In this document: in pieces, positions 57,776 through 64,000 of the stretch | How the letters are laid out: each line of letters starts with the position of its first letter | Position numbering within the stretch: position 1 is the first letter of the stretch | NCBI RefSeq assembly: GCF_020782235.1 | Contig: NZ_JAJGNO010000008.1 | Location: 172,918-236,917 of the forward strand | From: Sphingobium naphthae | GTDB taxonomy: Bacteria > Pseudomonadota > Alphaproteobacteria > Sphingomonadales > Sphingomonadaceae | Direction: 5' to 3' | DNA length: 64,000 nucleotides | The notes under the pieces: generated by a model | What the model was told of the DNA's origin: nothing | Databases searched by the model: none | What the model saw: the letters and a program-made list of their open reading frames with translations, nothing else | Program-made: the position numbers and the translations under genes

Positions 57776-58860
57776 TGCATATTTCCGCCGAACGCATCGC
57801 GCAGATCGAGGCGCGCCGGGACGAGGTGCAGGCGTCGATGACGCGCGCCGATCTCGCCCCGGACCAGTTCGTGCGGCTGTCCAAGGAATATGCGGAGATC
57901 GAGCCGGTTGCGGCCGCCGCACGCGAGCTGCGCCGGTTGCGGCAGGAATTGTCGGCGCTGGAAATGATGACCGGCGGCGACGAGGCCGATCCCGCCATGC
58001 GCGAAATGGCGCAGGAGGAAATGCAGCTGCTGCGCAACCAGCTGCCGCGGGCGGAGCGGGCGCTGGCGTTGCAGCTGTTGCCGCGCGACGCTGCCGATGC
58101 GCGGCCCGCCATGCTGGAAATCCGCGCCGGCACCGGCGGCGACGAAGCCGCGCTGTTCGCGGGCGACCTGTTCCGCATGTATCAGCGCTATGCCGATAGT
58201 CAGGGGTGGAAGATGGAGCTGCTCTCCGCCAATGCGTCGGAACAGGGCGGCTTCAAGGAAGTCGTCGCCAGCATCAACGGCGCGGGCGTCTTCGCGCGGC
58301 TGAAGTTCGAAAGCGGCGTCCACCGGGTGCAGCGCGTGCCGGTCACCGAAAGCGGCGGGCGCATCCACACCAGCGCCGCGACCGTCGCCGTCCTGCCGGA
58401 ACCGGAGGAAGTCGATGTCCAGATCGCCGATTCCGACCTCAAGATCGATATTTATCGCGCCAGCGGCGCGGGCGGCCAGCATGTGAACACCACCGATTCG
58501 GCCGTGCGCATCACTCATGTGCCGACCGGCATCGTCGTGACGCAGCAGGACGAGCGATCGCAGCACAAGAACAAGGCCAAGGCGATGCAGGTGCTGCGCG
58601 CGCGCCTCTATGAGGCGGAGCGGGAACGCACGCAGAGCGAACAGGCCGGCGCGCGCAAGGCGATGGTGGGATCGGGCGACCGGTCCGAACGCATCCGCAC
58701 CTATAATTTCCCGCAAGGGCGCGTGACCGATCATCGCATCAACCTGACGCTGCACCGCCTGCCCGAAATCCTGGAAGGGCCGGGCCTCGCCGAAGTGATC
58801 GACGCGCTGATCGCCGAAGACGAAGCGGCGCGGCTGGCGCAACTGGACGGGGTCTCTTGA
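57775..58860 (+). CDS. prfA: Peptide chain release factor 1
   Basis: Terminates translation at UAA and UAG. The 361-aa protein has the catalytic GGQ in [20 protein letters not shown], and the codon-recognition region is in the central domain. Length is normal. The ATG shares its first base with the hisS stop (TGATG), so the genes are coupled. It is followed 43 nt later by prmC, which methylates the GGQ glutamine. Confidence 0.97.
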   Translation: MHISAERIAQIEARRDEVQASMTRADLAPDQFVRLSKEYAEIEPVAAAARELRRLRQELSALEMMTGGDEADPAMREMAQEEMQLLRNQLPRAERALALQLLPRDAADARPAMLEIRAGTGGDEAALFAGDLFRMYQRYADSQGWKMELLSANASEQGGFKEVVASINGAGVFARLKFESGVHRVQRVPVTESGGRIHTSAATVAVLPEPEEVDVQIADSDLKIDIYRASGAGGQHVNTTDSAVRITHVPTGIVVTQQDERSQHKNKAKAMQVLRARLYEAERERTQSEQAGARKAMVGSGDRSERIRTYNFPQGRVTDHRINLTLHRLPEILEGPGLAEVIDALIAEDEAARLAQLDGVS

Positions 58861-58903
58861 CGCTGGGCTTCCGCCAGTCGCGGCCATCTCTACGCTCTTG
58901 CCC

Positions 58904-59731
58904 ATGACCGACCGCGCCATTCCCGACGCCTTGCGCGCTGCGACCCGACATCTGGCGGACGTCAGCGATACGCCCCGGCTCGACGCCGAATTGCTCATGG
59001 CCCATGTGTTGGGACTGTCGCGCGCCGACATGCTGCTGCGGCAGCGCGAGCTGGATGTGCCTGCCGGGTTCGCCGTGCTGCTGGATCGCCGCCTGACCGG
59101 CGCGCCCATCGCCCACATAACCGGCACGCGCGATTTCTGGACGATCAGCCTGGCGGTCACGCCGGATACATTGATCCCGCGGCCGGACAGCGAGACGCTG
59201 ATCGAGGCGGCGGTCGATCATTTTCACGGTCGCGCGCCCGACACGATCCTGGACCTTGGCACCGGATCGGGCGCGCTGCTGCTCGCCGCTCTGGCGCAGT
59301 GGCCGCAGGCGAAAGGATGGGGCATCGACGCCTCGGCGCCCGCGCTGGCCGTGGCGCAGGCCAATGCCGCGCGCCTCGCTTTGGCGGATCGCGCCGCCTT
59401 TCGCATCGGCGACTGGGCGCAGGAGGTGGAGGGTCCGTTCGACCTTCTGCTCATCAACCCGCCCTATATCGCGCAGGATGAACCGCTTGAAGGGGACGTG
59501 CTCCACGAACCGCGCAGCGCGCTGTTCGCGGGGGTCGATGGCCTGGACGATTACCGCCGGATCGCGCCGGATCTGCCCCGTTTGATCGCGCCCGGCGGCA
59601 TGGCCGCGATCGAGATCGGCCATGCCCAGGGGGAAAGCGTCTCCGCGCTGGTCGCCGCGCAGGGGCTTGCCTTGTCCGTCCGGCGCGATCTTGCCGGCCA
59701 TGATCGCTGCGTCGTCGCGACGCGCGCCTGA
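58904..59731 (+). CDS. prmC: Release factor glutamine methyltransferase PrmC
   Basis: Methylates the GGQ glutamine of release factors, boosting termination. The 275-aa protein has the N-terminal helical domain, the RPDSETLIE segment, the SAM motif LDLGTGSGALLLAALAQWP and the catalytic NPPYIAQDE. The ATG at 58904 is preferred over the TTG at 58898. It follows its substrate's gene, prfA, in the standard order. Confidence 0.96.
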   Translation: MTDRAIPDALRAATRHLADVSDTPRLDAELLMAHVLGLSRADMLLRQRELDVPAGFAVLLDRRLTGAPIAHITGTRDFWTISLAVTPDTLIPRPDSETLIEAAVDHFHGRAPDTILDLGTGSGALLLAALAQWPQAKGWGIDASAPALAVAQANAARLALADRAAFRIGDWAQEVEGPFDLLLINPPYIAQDEPLEGDVLHEPRSALFAGVDGLDDYRRIAPDLPRLIAPGGMAAIEIGHAQGESVSALVAAQGLALSVRRDLAGHDRCVVATRA

Positions 59732-60052
59732 CGCGCCCAAGCCGGCAATTTCCCCTGCCAGGCGCGAAAATCGCTTGGTTTATGGTGTGAAAGTCACTAC
59801 ATCGGGGTCAGGAACGGCTCCATCTCGTGATCTGGCCGCTTTGGCCATTGACAGAAAAGGCCGTTTTTTTAGCTCCTTATAGTCATGACGGCGTTCGCTG
59901 CGCTAGCGCCGGTGGCGGCCAGGGGATTGGCCCGAAACTTCGGGGTCATGCCCGGCGGAGCCATATCCGGCCTGAAGGATGGCCGTGCTTGGGGATGGCG
60001 ACTGAACAGTGTTTTCAGTGAGTTTTGACATAGCGAACGCAAGGATCATGTC
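59732..60052. other. Intergenic region between prmC and the DUF4167 gene
   Basis: A 321-nt region without a convincing gene. It has GGCC(N12)GGCCG followed by a run of seven T (59842-59870), a possible weak terminator for prmC; a TTGACA at 59848 without a proper minus-10; a CGTTCGCTGCGCTAGCG-type short dyad near 59892; and an in-line TTGACA at 60025 near the DUF4167 start. A small RNA or long leader cannot be excluded. Confidence 0.5.
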
Positions 60053-60835
60053 TTGATCAACAACCGGCAATCCGGCCGTCGCAATCGCGGCCGGAACAAT
60101 AACGGTCGTCCCAATGGTGGTAACAACCGGGGCGGCGGCGACAATGGCAACCGCATCGACAATCGCGCTCGCGGCAATGCGGCCCAGCTGCTCGAAAAAT
60201 ACAAGAATATGGCGCGCGACGCGCAGATGGCCGGTGATCGTGTGAACGCCGAATATTATCTGCAGTTCGCCGATCATTATTTCCGCGTGCTCGCCGACAA
60301 CCGCGCCCGTCAGGAGGAACAGCAGCAGCGCTTCCGCCGCAATGACGATGATTTCAGCGATGACGGCGATGATTTCGACGGCGCCGACTTCGGCCATGAC
60401 GATGCGCGCGGCGACCAGGCCGAACGCGCCGGGCGCGATCCGGTTCGGGACCAGGCGCGCGACCAGGATCGCCGGCAGGATGAGCAGCGCGATGGCCGCG
60501 GCAATCGCCGCGACCGCAACCGCCGCGATCGCCCGTCGGGTGACGAAGATGGCGCCCTGCGCCTGGAGCGCGGCGTCGAGGGTCCGGCCGGCACGCCCGC
60601 CGAAGCGATGAGCGATGCGGCCGACACGGCGCCCGAGGCCGAGGCGCCCAAGCCGCGTCGCGGCCGCCCGCGCAAGGCCGACGCGGCCAAGGCGGACGAC
60701 GCGCAGGGGCTCGATGCCGCCATCCTGCCGCCTTCGATCGCGCGCGCCGACAATGACGCCGATGCGGAGGATGAGGACGCGCCCAAGAAGCGCACGCGCC
60801 GTCCCCGCGCCAAGGCCGCCGAAGCCGCCGAATAG
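60053..60835 (+). CDS. DUF4167 domain-containing protein (RNA-binding-like)
   Basis: A 260-aa protein. The DUF4167 domain occupies about residues 1-85: a basic, asparagine/arginine/glycine-rich start (RRNRGRNNNGRPNGGNNRGG) followed by the helical core LLEKYKNMARDAQMAGDRVN and YYLQFADHYFRVLADN. The rest is low-complexity and charged, ending KKRTRRPRAKAAEAAE. This architecture fits RNA binding, though the role is unproven. It starts at TTG 60053 with AAGGA 7 nt upstream; the nearby ATG at 60048 is out of frame. Its place after prmC is conserved in alphaproteobacteria. Confidence 0.9.
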   Translation: MINNRQSGRRNRGRNNNGRPNGGNNRGGGDNGNRIDNRARGNAAQLLEKYKNMARDAQMAGDRVNAEYYLQFADHYFRVLADNRARQEEQQQRFRRNDDDFSDDGDDFDGADFGHDDARGDQAERAGRDPVRDQARDQDRRQDEQRDGRGNRRDRNRRDRPSGDEDGALRLERGVEGPAGTPAEAMSDAADTAPEAEAPKPRRGRPRKADAAKADDAQGLDAAILPPSIARADNDADAEDEDAPKKRTRRPRAKAAEAAE

Positions 60836-60854
60836 GCGGCGCGTCACGCACGAT

Positions 60855-60892
60855 AAAAAAGGGGACGATGCGCGCCGCATCGTCCCCTTTTT
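60855..60892. terminator. Bidirectional Rho-independent terminator after the DUF4167 gene
   Basis: GGGGACGATGCG (60861-60872) and CGCATCGTCCCC (60876-60887) form a perfect 12-bp stem with a 3-nt loop, flanked by six A and five T. It separates the convergent DUF4167 and thioesterase genes. Confidence 0.93.
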
Positions 60893-60901
60893 CATGCCGC
60901 G

Positions 60902-61297
60902 TTACATGGTCCCTTCTTGCGGCAGGGGCCTTGGCCGATGATTGGCGTCCAGCGCCACGAAGGTGTAGACCCCGCTGGTCAATTCGATCTGCTGCTGCGC
61001 GATGCCGCGGGTGGCGACGACATCGATGCGGATCGCTATCGACGTGCGGCCGCGCCGCTCCTCGCGCGCATAGACCGACACGATGTCGCCCAGCAGGATC
61101 GGCGTGATGAACTTCATGCTCTCGATCGCGACCGTGGCGACCGGCCCCTGCGCCAGCCGATGCGCGACGATGCCCCCGGCTATGTCCATCTGGCTCAGCA
61201 CCCAGCCGCCGAAAATATGACCATTGGCGTTGATGTCCGCCAGGCGCGGCATCACGCGCAGCACCACTTCGCCCCTGTCGCCCCCTGTCTCAATCAT
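60902..61297 (-). CDS. Acyl-CoA thioesterase (YciA-like hotdog fold)
   Basis: A 131-aa single-hotdog thioesterase. The family segment NANGHIFGGWVLSQMDIAGG with the catalytic aspartate and IESMKFITPILLGDIVSVYA are clear. It hydrolyses acyl-CoA, with chain-length preference unknown. The start overlaps the end of the upstream small membrane-protein gene by 8 nt, so the two are co-transcribed. Confidence 0.93.
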   Translation of the reverse strand: MIETGGDRGEVVLRVMPRLADINANGHIFGGWVLSQMDIAGGIVAHRLAQGPVATVAIESMKFITPILLGDIVSVYAREERRGRTSIAIRIDVVATRGIAQQQIELTSGVYTFVALDANHRPRPLPQEGTM

Positions 61298-61589
61298 CCA
61301 GCGGCACCTCGTCCTTCAGCCTGTCCATCATCTGTTCGTCATGCCCGGTCCCGCTCGACAGGAAGGCGAGCGCCATCAGCCCGGTCCCCAGCATGAAGGT
61401 CAGCCATACGCCCAATATGGTGGCGATGGCCATGTGGATCGGCAGCGCGCCCGTCCACCAATAGAGAAACAGCAGCGCCGCCGCGACGCAGCCGAGCCCG
61501 CCGATCGCCATCCATCCCATGATCCGGCGAAACCGGGCCCAGGCGGTCGCCGCAATCTGCGGGTCATCGAGCGCGTCCTTGCGTGTCAT
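61290..61589 (-). CDS. Small two-helix membrane protein
   Basis: A 99-aa protein with two predicted membrane helices (about 24-46 and 52-76: GWMAIGGLGCVAAALLFLYW and AIATILGVWLTFMLGTGLMA), cytoplasmic charged ends (MTRKDALDDP, MMDRLKDEVPLDD). I do not recognise a named family. ATG 61589 with AAGGAAAGGG directly upstream is preferred. It is co-transcribed with the acyl-CoA thioesterase. Confidence 0.82.
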   Translation of the reverse strand: MTRKDALDDPQIAATAWARFRRIMGWMAIGGLGCVAAALLFLYWWTGALPIHMAIATILGVWLTFMLGTGLMALAFLSSGTGHDEQMMDRLKDEVPLDD

Positions 61590-61722
61590 CCCTTTCCTTT
61601 GGGGTGCGATCGTGGGATCATCAAGCACCGGATGCGCATTGAGCCCTGCAGAAAGGCCGAACGCCGGACGCGCGACGGAAGCAAGGAACCGGCCAGTGCA
61701 GGCGAAGCAAGGAGAGCAGGCC

Positions 61723-62151
61723 ATGACCATCGCAGCGATTTTGCAGCGCAAGGGAAGCGACGTCATCCAGGTGCAGCCCACGGACAGCGTCCTCGCCGCC
61801 GTCCGATTGCTTGCCGAGCAGCGAATCGGCTGCGTTCCCGTGGTCGCCGACGGCAAGGTGGTGGGCATTTTCTCCGAGCGCGACCTTGTCTATCGCGTCG
61901 CGCAGGACGGTCCCTCGGCGCTCGATCATAGCGTGGGCGAAGTGATGACCGCGCCGGCCATCACCATCGATGACCAGACGCCGGTGATGCGCGGCCTTTC
62001 GCTGATGACCAAGCGGCGCATCCGCCACTTGCCGGTGGTGGTCGATGGCGTGCTGGCGGGCATGATCTCGATCGGCGATCTCGTCAAATTCCGTATCGAC
62101 AGCATCGAATCGGAAGCGGCGGCCATGCGCGACTATATCCAGACCGCCTGA
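61723..62151 (+). CDS. CBS-domain protein
   Basis: A 142-aa stand-alone CBS pair: MTIAAILQRKGSDVIQVQPT, IGCVPVVADGKVVGIFSERD and a second copy ending RHLPVVVDGVLAGMISIGDL. Such proteins bind adenosine nucleotides and modulate partner enzymes. No partner is evident. AAGGAG lies 9 nt before the ATG at 61723; the frame is open further upstream, but that part overlaps the membrane-protein gene on the other strand. Confidence 0.92.
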   Translation: MTIAAILQRKGSDVIQVQPTDSVLAAVRLLAEQRIGCVPVVADGKVVGIFSERDLVYRVAQDGPSALDHSVGEVMTAPAITIDDQTPVMRGLSLMTKRRIRHLPVVVDGVLAGMISIGDLVKFRIDSIESEAAAMRDYIQTA

Positions 62152-62195
62152 TCGGGACTGCCTGATCCCGGCCGCTGACCGCAGACATTGGCGAG

Positions 62196-63683
62196 TCAGG
62201 CCGCAGCTTGCACCGGCGGCCTGCGGCGAATCACCAGCGCGACCAGTTCCTTCAGCGTGGCGCGCGCGCAGAGCAGCAGTGCGCCGAGGAAGGCGATGCC
62301 GCCCGCCGGCACCAGGATGGCGAGGCGCAGCGGAGCCGCCAGCGGGGGCAGAAGGCCGTCGATCGCCATCACGACAGCGGCCATCAGCACCGAACAGCCA
62401 AGGCCGGGCGCCGCCGCCAGCGCCAGGTCGATCAAGCGCAGCCCCATCGGTGCGCCGGCGAGTCGCGCGGTCACCAGCGTCAGCAGCGGGAAGGCTGCCA
62501 GCCAGGCCCAGGCCAGGCCGATCGCGCCGAACCGGATGCCGATCAGGAAGGCGGCGGGCATCAGCACCGCGCCCACCGCCGCGACTCGCGCCGTGGTTCC
62601 CGGCCGACCCAGCGCGTTGCTGACCGGCGCGAACATCACCTGCAGCGTCATGAACGGCATCGCCAGCGCTAGGATGGTGACGAACGGCGCCATCGCAAGC
62701 CATTTGCGGCCGAACAGGGTCTCGACCAGCGGCGCCGCCGTCACCGCCATGCCCAGATAAATGGGACAGGTCAGCAACAGCAGCAGCTTCACCGCCTTGC
62801 AGAAGGACCAAGATACGCGCCGCAGATCCTTCTGCATCCGCGCATAGGCAGGAAAGGCGACGTCATTGAGTGGCGGCACAAACTTGCTGACGAAAATCTG
62901 CGTCAGGAACAGCGCTTCGGCATAGAGGCCCAGAGCATGCGGATCGAGCACGCGCCCGCCGATGAAGATGTCGGCCTGGCTCTGCACGATCCAGAAAAGC
63001 TGCCCGCCCAGCAGCGACGCGCCATAAGCGACCATCGCGCCGGTGCCGCGAAAATCGAAGCTGGGGATGGGGCGAAACCCGGTGGCGAGCACATAGCCCG
63101 CCGCCTTGATCCAGAAACCCGCGATCGGCGCCCAAACCAGCGTCCATACGCCCCAATCCGACAGCGCGCCGGTCAGCGCGACCCCGGCCGACGCCGCCGC
63201 GGCGATCAGGTTGACGAGCGCGGGGCGCTTGAAATCCAGCGCACGGCCCATGATCGCCTCGGGGATCGAGATGAAGGGCGTGGAAAGATAGAGCAGCGCC
63301 TGCACCCGCAGCAGGTCGGCGACCATCGGCTGGTCATAATAGTCGGCGGCAAGCGGCGCGATGGCGAGCTGCGCCAGCGCCAGAGCCCCGTTCAGCAGCA
63401 GCATGATGCCAAAGGCCTGGCGCAGCCGGTGCGGTTCGACCGTTTCCGACTGGACCAGCGCGCTCACCAGCCCATAGCCATTGAGGAAGGTGGCGAAATT
63501 CAGGATCACCTGAGTCATGGCGAACAGGCCATAGTCCGCGGGATCGAGCAGGCGGATGACGGCCAGCGTCACCACCCAGCTCATGATCTGCGACAGGATC
63601 TGGCTGCCCGATCGCCAGAAGATCGCGCTCCTGATCCGCGCGCCAAAGCCCGCGTCCTGCGCATCGGCATCCTGCAAACCCAT
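62196..63683 (-). CDS. Polysaccharide flippase family protein (Wzx/MOP type)
   Basis: A 495-aa membrane protein with about 12-14 helices of the MOP flippase superfamily. The N-terminal signature FWRSGSQILSQIMSWVVTLA with VIRLLDPADYGLFAMTQVIL is typical of Wzx-like O-antigen and exopolysaccharide flippases, which move lipid-linked oligosaccharides across the inner membrane. No glycosyltransferases are adjacent in this window. It is divergent from, and about 90 nt away from, the rRNA promoter. Confidence 0.9.
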   Translation of the reverse strand: MGLQDADAQDAGFGARIRSAIFWRSGSQILSQIMSWVVTLAVIRLLDPADYGLFAMTQVILNFATFLNGYGLVSALVQSETVEPHRLRQAFGIMLLLNGALALAQLAIAPLAADYYDQPMVADLLRVQALLYLSTPFISIPEAIMGRALDFKRPALVNLIAAAASAGVALTGALSDWGVWTLVWAPIAGFWIKAAGYVLATGFRPIPSFDFRGTGAMVAYGASLLGGQLFWIVQSQADIFIGGRVLDPHALGLYAEALFLTQIFVSKFVPPLNDVAFPAYARMQKDLRRVSWSFCKAVKLLLLLTCPIYLGMAVTAAPLVETLFGRKWLAMAPFVTILALAMPFMTLQVMFAPVSNALGRPGTTARVAAVGAVLMPAAFLIGIRFGAIGLAWAWLAAFPLLTLVTARLAGAPMGLRLIDLALAAAPGLGCSVLMAAVVMAIDGLLPPLAAPLRLAILVPAGGIAFLGALLLCARATLKELVALVIRRRPPVQAAA

Positions 63684-63774
63684 CTTGTCCTTCGTCCCCG
63701 GTCCTGCTCGTCTGGCTTCCCGCCTCTACCAGCGAACCTCCCAAAAATTTCTGAAATAAAATTGCAAAAAGGGT

Positions 63775-63803
63775 TTGACGGTTCGCAAAGCCCCCCATAT
63801 ATG
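63775..63803 (+). promoter_or_regulatory. Ribosomal RNA operon promoter
   Basis: TTGACG at 63775-63780, a 17-nt spacer and TATATG at 63798-63803 give a near-consensus promoter, preceded by an A/T-rich stretch (63742-63770) that resembles an UP element. It points toward the right edge, where the 16S leader follows. Confidence 0.78.
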
Positions 63804-64000
63804 CCGCCTCACCGGACGGGACGCCGCCTTGAACGAGGCGCTGATCGGACGGTCGCCAACATTTGCGGGACACTCTCCCTCGGAAGCAGTTTCGAGGAAG
63901 GTAGGTTGTCCCCTAAGGGTGTCGGTTCTTTGACATTGTCGGTTAGATGAAGGGACATGTGGGCGGCGGCTCGGTGTCTGGCGTGCTTTAGGGCGTCGGG
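63804..64000 (+). ncRNA. 16S rRNA leader (precursor rRNA, 16S gene beyond the edge)
   Basis: About 200 nt downstream of the rRNA promoter, with no reading frame. GGTTCTTTGACATTGT (63924-63939) resembles the boxA antitermination element. The following segment, ATGAAGGGACATGTGGGCGG onward, resembles the leader upstream of sphingomonad 16S genes. The mature 16S start is not within the window. Confidence 0.68.

Noticed and set aside
59848..59882. TTGACA...TTATAG promoter after prmC
   Set aside because: The spacing of 23 nt is too long for a standard promoter.

Overview
This 64-kb window is core chromosome of an alphaproteobacterium, almost certainly a member of the Sphingomonadaceae (Sphingobium/Sphingomonas group). 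The grounds are the very high GC with strong GC3 bias, tightly packed genes with 1-4 nt stop/start overlaps, typical alphaproteobacterial synteny (mnmE-mnmG-rsmG-parA-parB; DUF3576-leuS-lptE-holA; hisS-prfA-prmC-DUF4167) and a sphingomonad-like 16S rRNA leader at the right edge. I saw no insertion sequence, prophage, integrase, CRISPR array or tRNA gene. Genus-level placement is inference.

Layout. 1-6.0 kb: glnD (cut by the left edge) and mutS leftward, maeB rightward. 6.1-9.4 kb: a flavin reductase, then a small accessory group of a NodB-type deacetylase translationally coupled to an ATP-grasp ligase, facing a low-molecular-weight tyrosine phosphatase. 9.5-12.6 kb: a LysR regulator divergent from two pirins with a 106-aa unknown protein between them. 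12.8-24.5 kb: an exported barrel-like protein, DUF3576 lipoprotein, leuS, lptE, holA, msrB, a bifunctional PBP1A-type enzyme, an aspartyl-protease-like protein, rho and a TerC-family membrane protein.

24.6-32.2 kb: a quinone oxidoreductase/dienelactone hydrolase pair, then DUF6489-mnmE-mnmG-rsmG-parA-parB. This is the chromosome-segregation locus. I find four strong parS palindromes (27957, 29903, 30409, 45217) and one degenerate copy (35517), so the centromere spans at least 17 kb and the origin-proximal part of the chromosome is near. No DnaA-box cluster was found.

32.3-48.5 kb: pepN; a complete Mla/Mce-type lipid transport operon (STAS-fused permease, ATPase, MCE protein, auxiliary lipoprotein); a HAD phosphatase; a D-2-hydroxyacid dehydrogenase with a trans-sulfuration enzyme; an Lhr-like ligase-associated DEXH helicase without its usual partners; a DJ-1/PfpI protein; and gyrB-tag-lipoprotein.

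48.6-64 kb: small exported proteins; a Tat-exported class V aminotransferase in an operon with a beta-propeller protein and a DUF1993 protein, divergent from a MocR-type regulator; ppa; an M61 peptidase; hisS-prfA-prmC; the DUF4167 RNA-binding-like protein; a thioesterase; a CBS protein; a polysaccharide flippase; and the promoter and leader of a ribosomal RNA operon whose 16S gene begins just beyond the edge.

Most of the window is housekeeping. The best candidates for undescribed biology are the MocR/Tat-PLP-enzyme/propeller locus (49.1-53.7 kb), the deacetylase/ATP-grasp/phosphatase group (6.7-9.4 kb), and the partly coding parS array.
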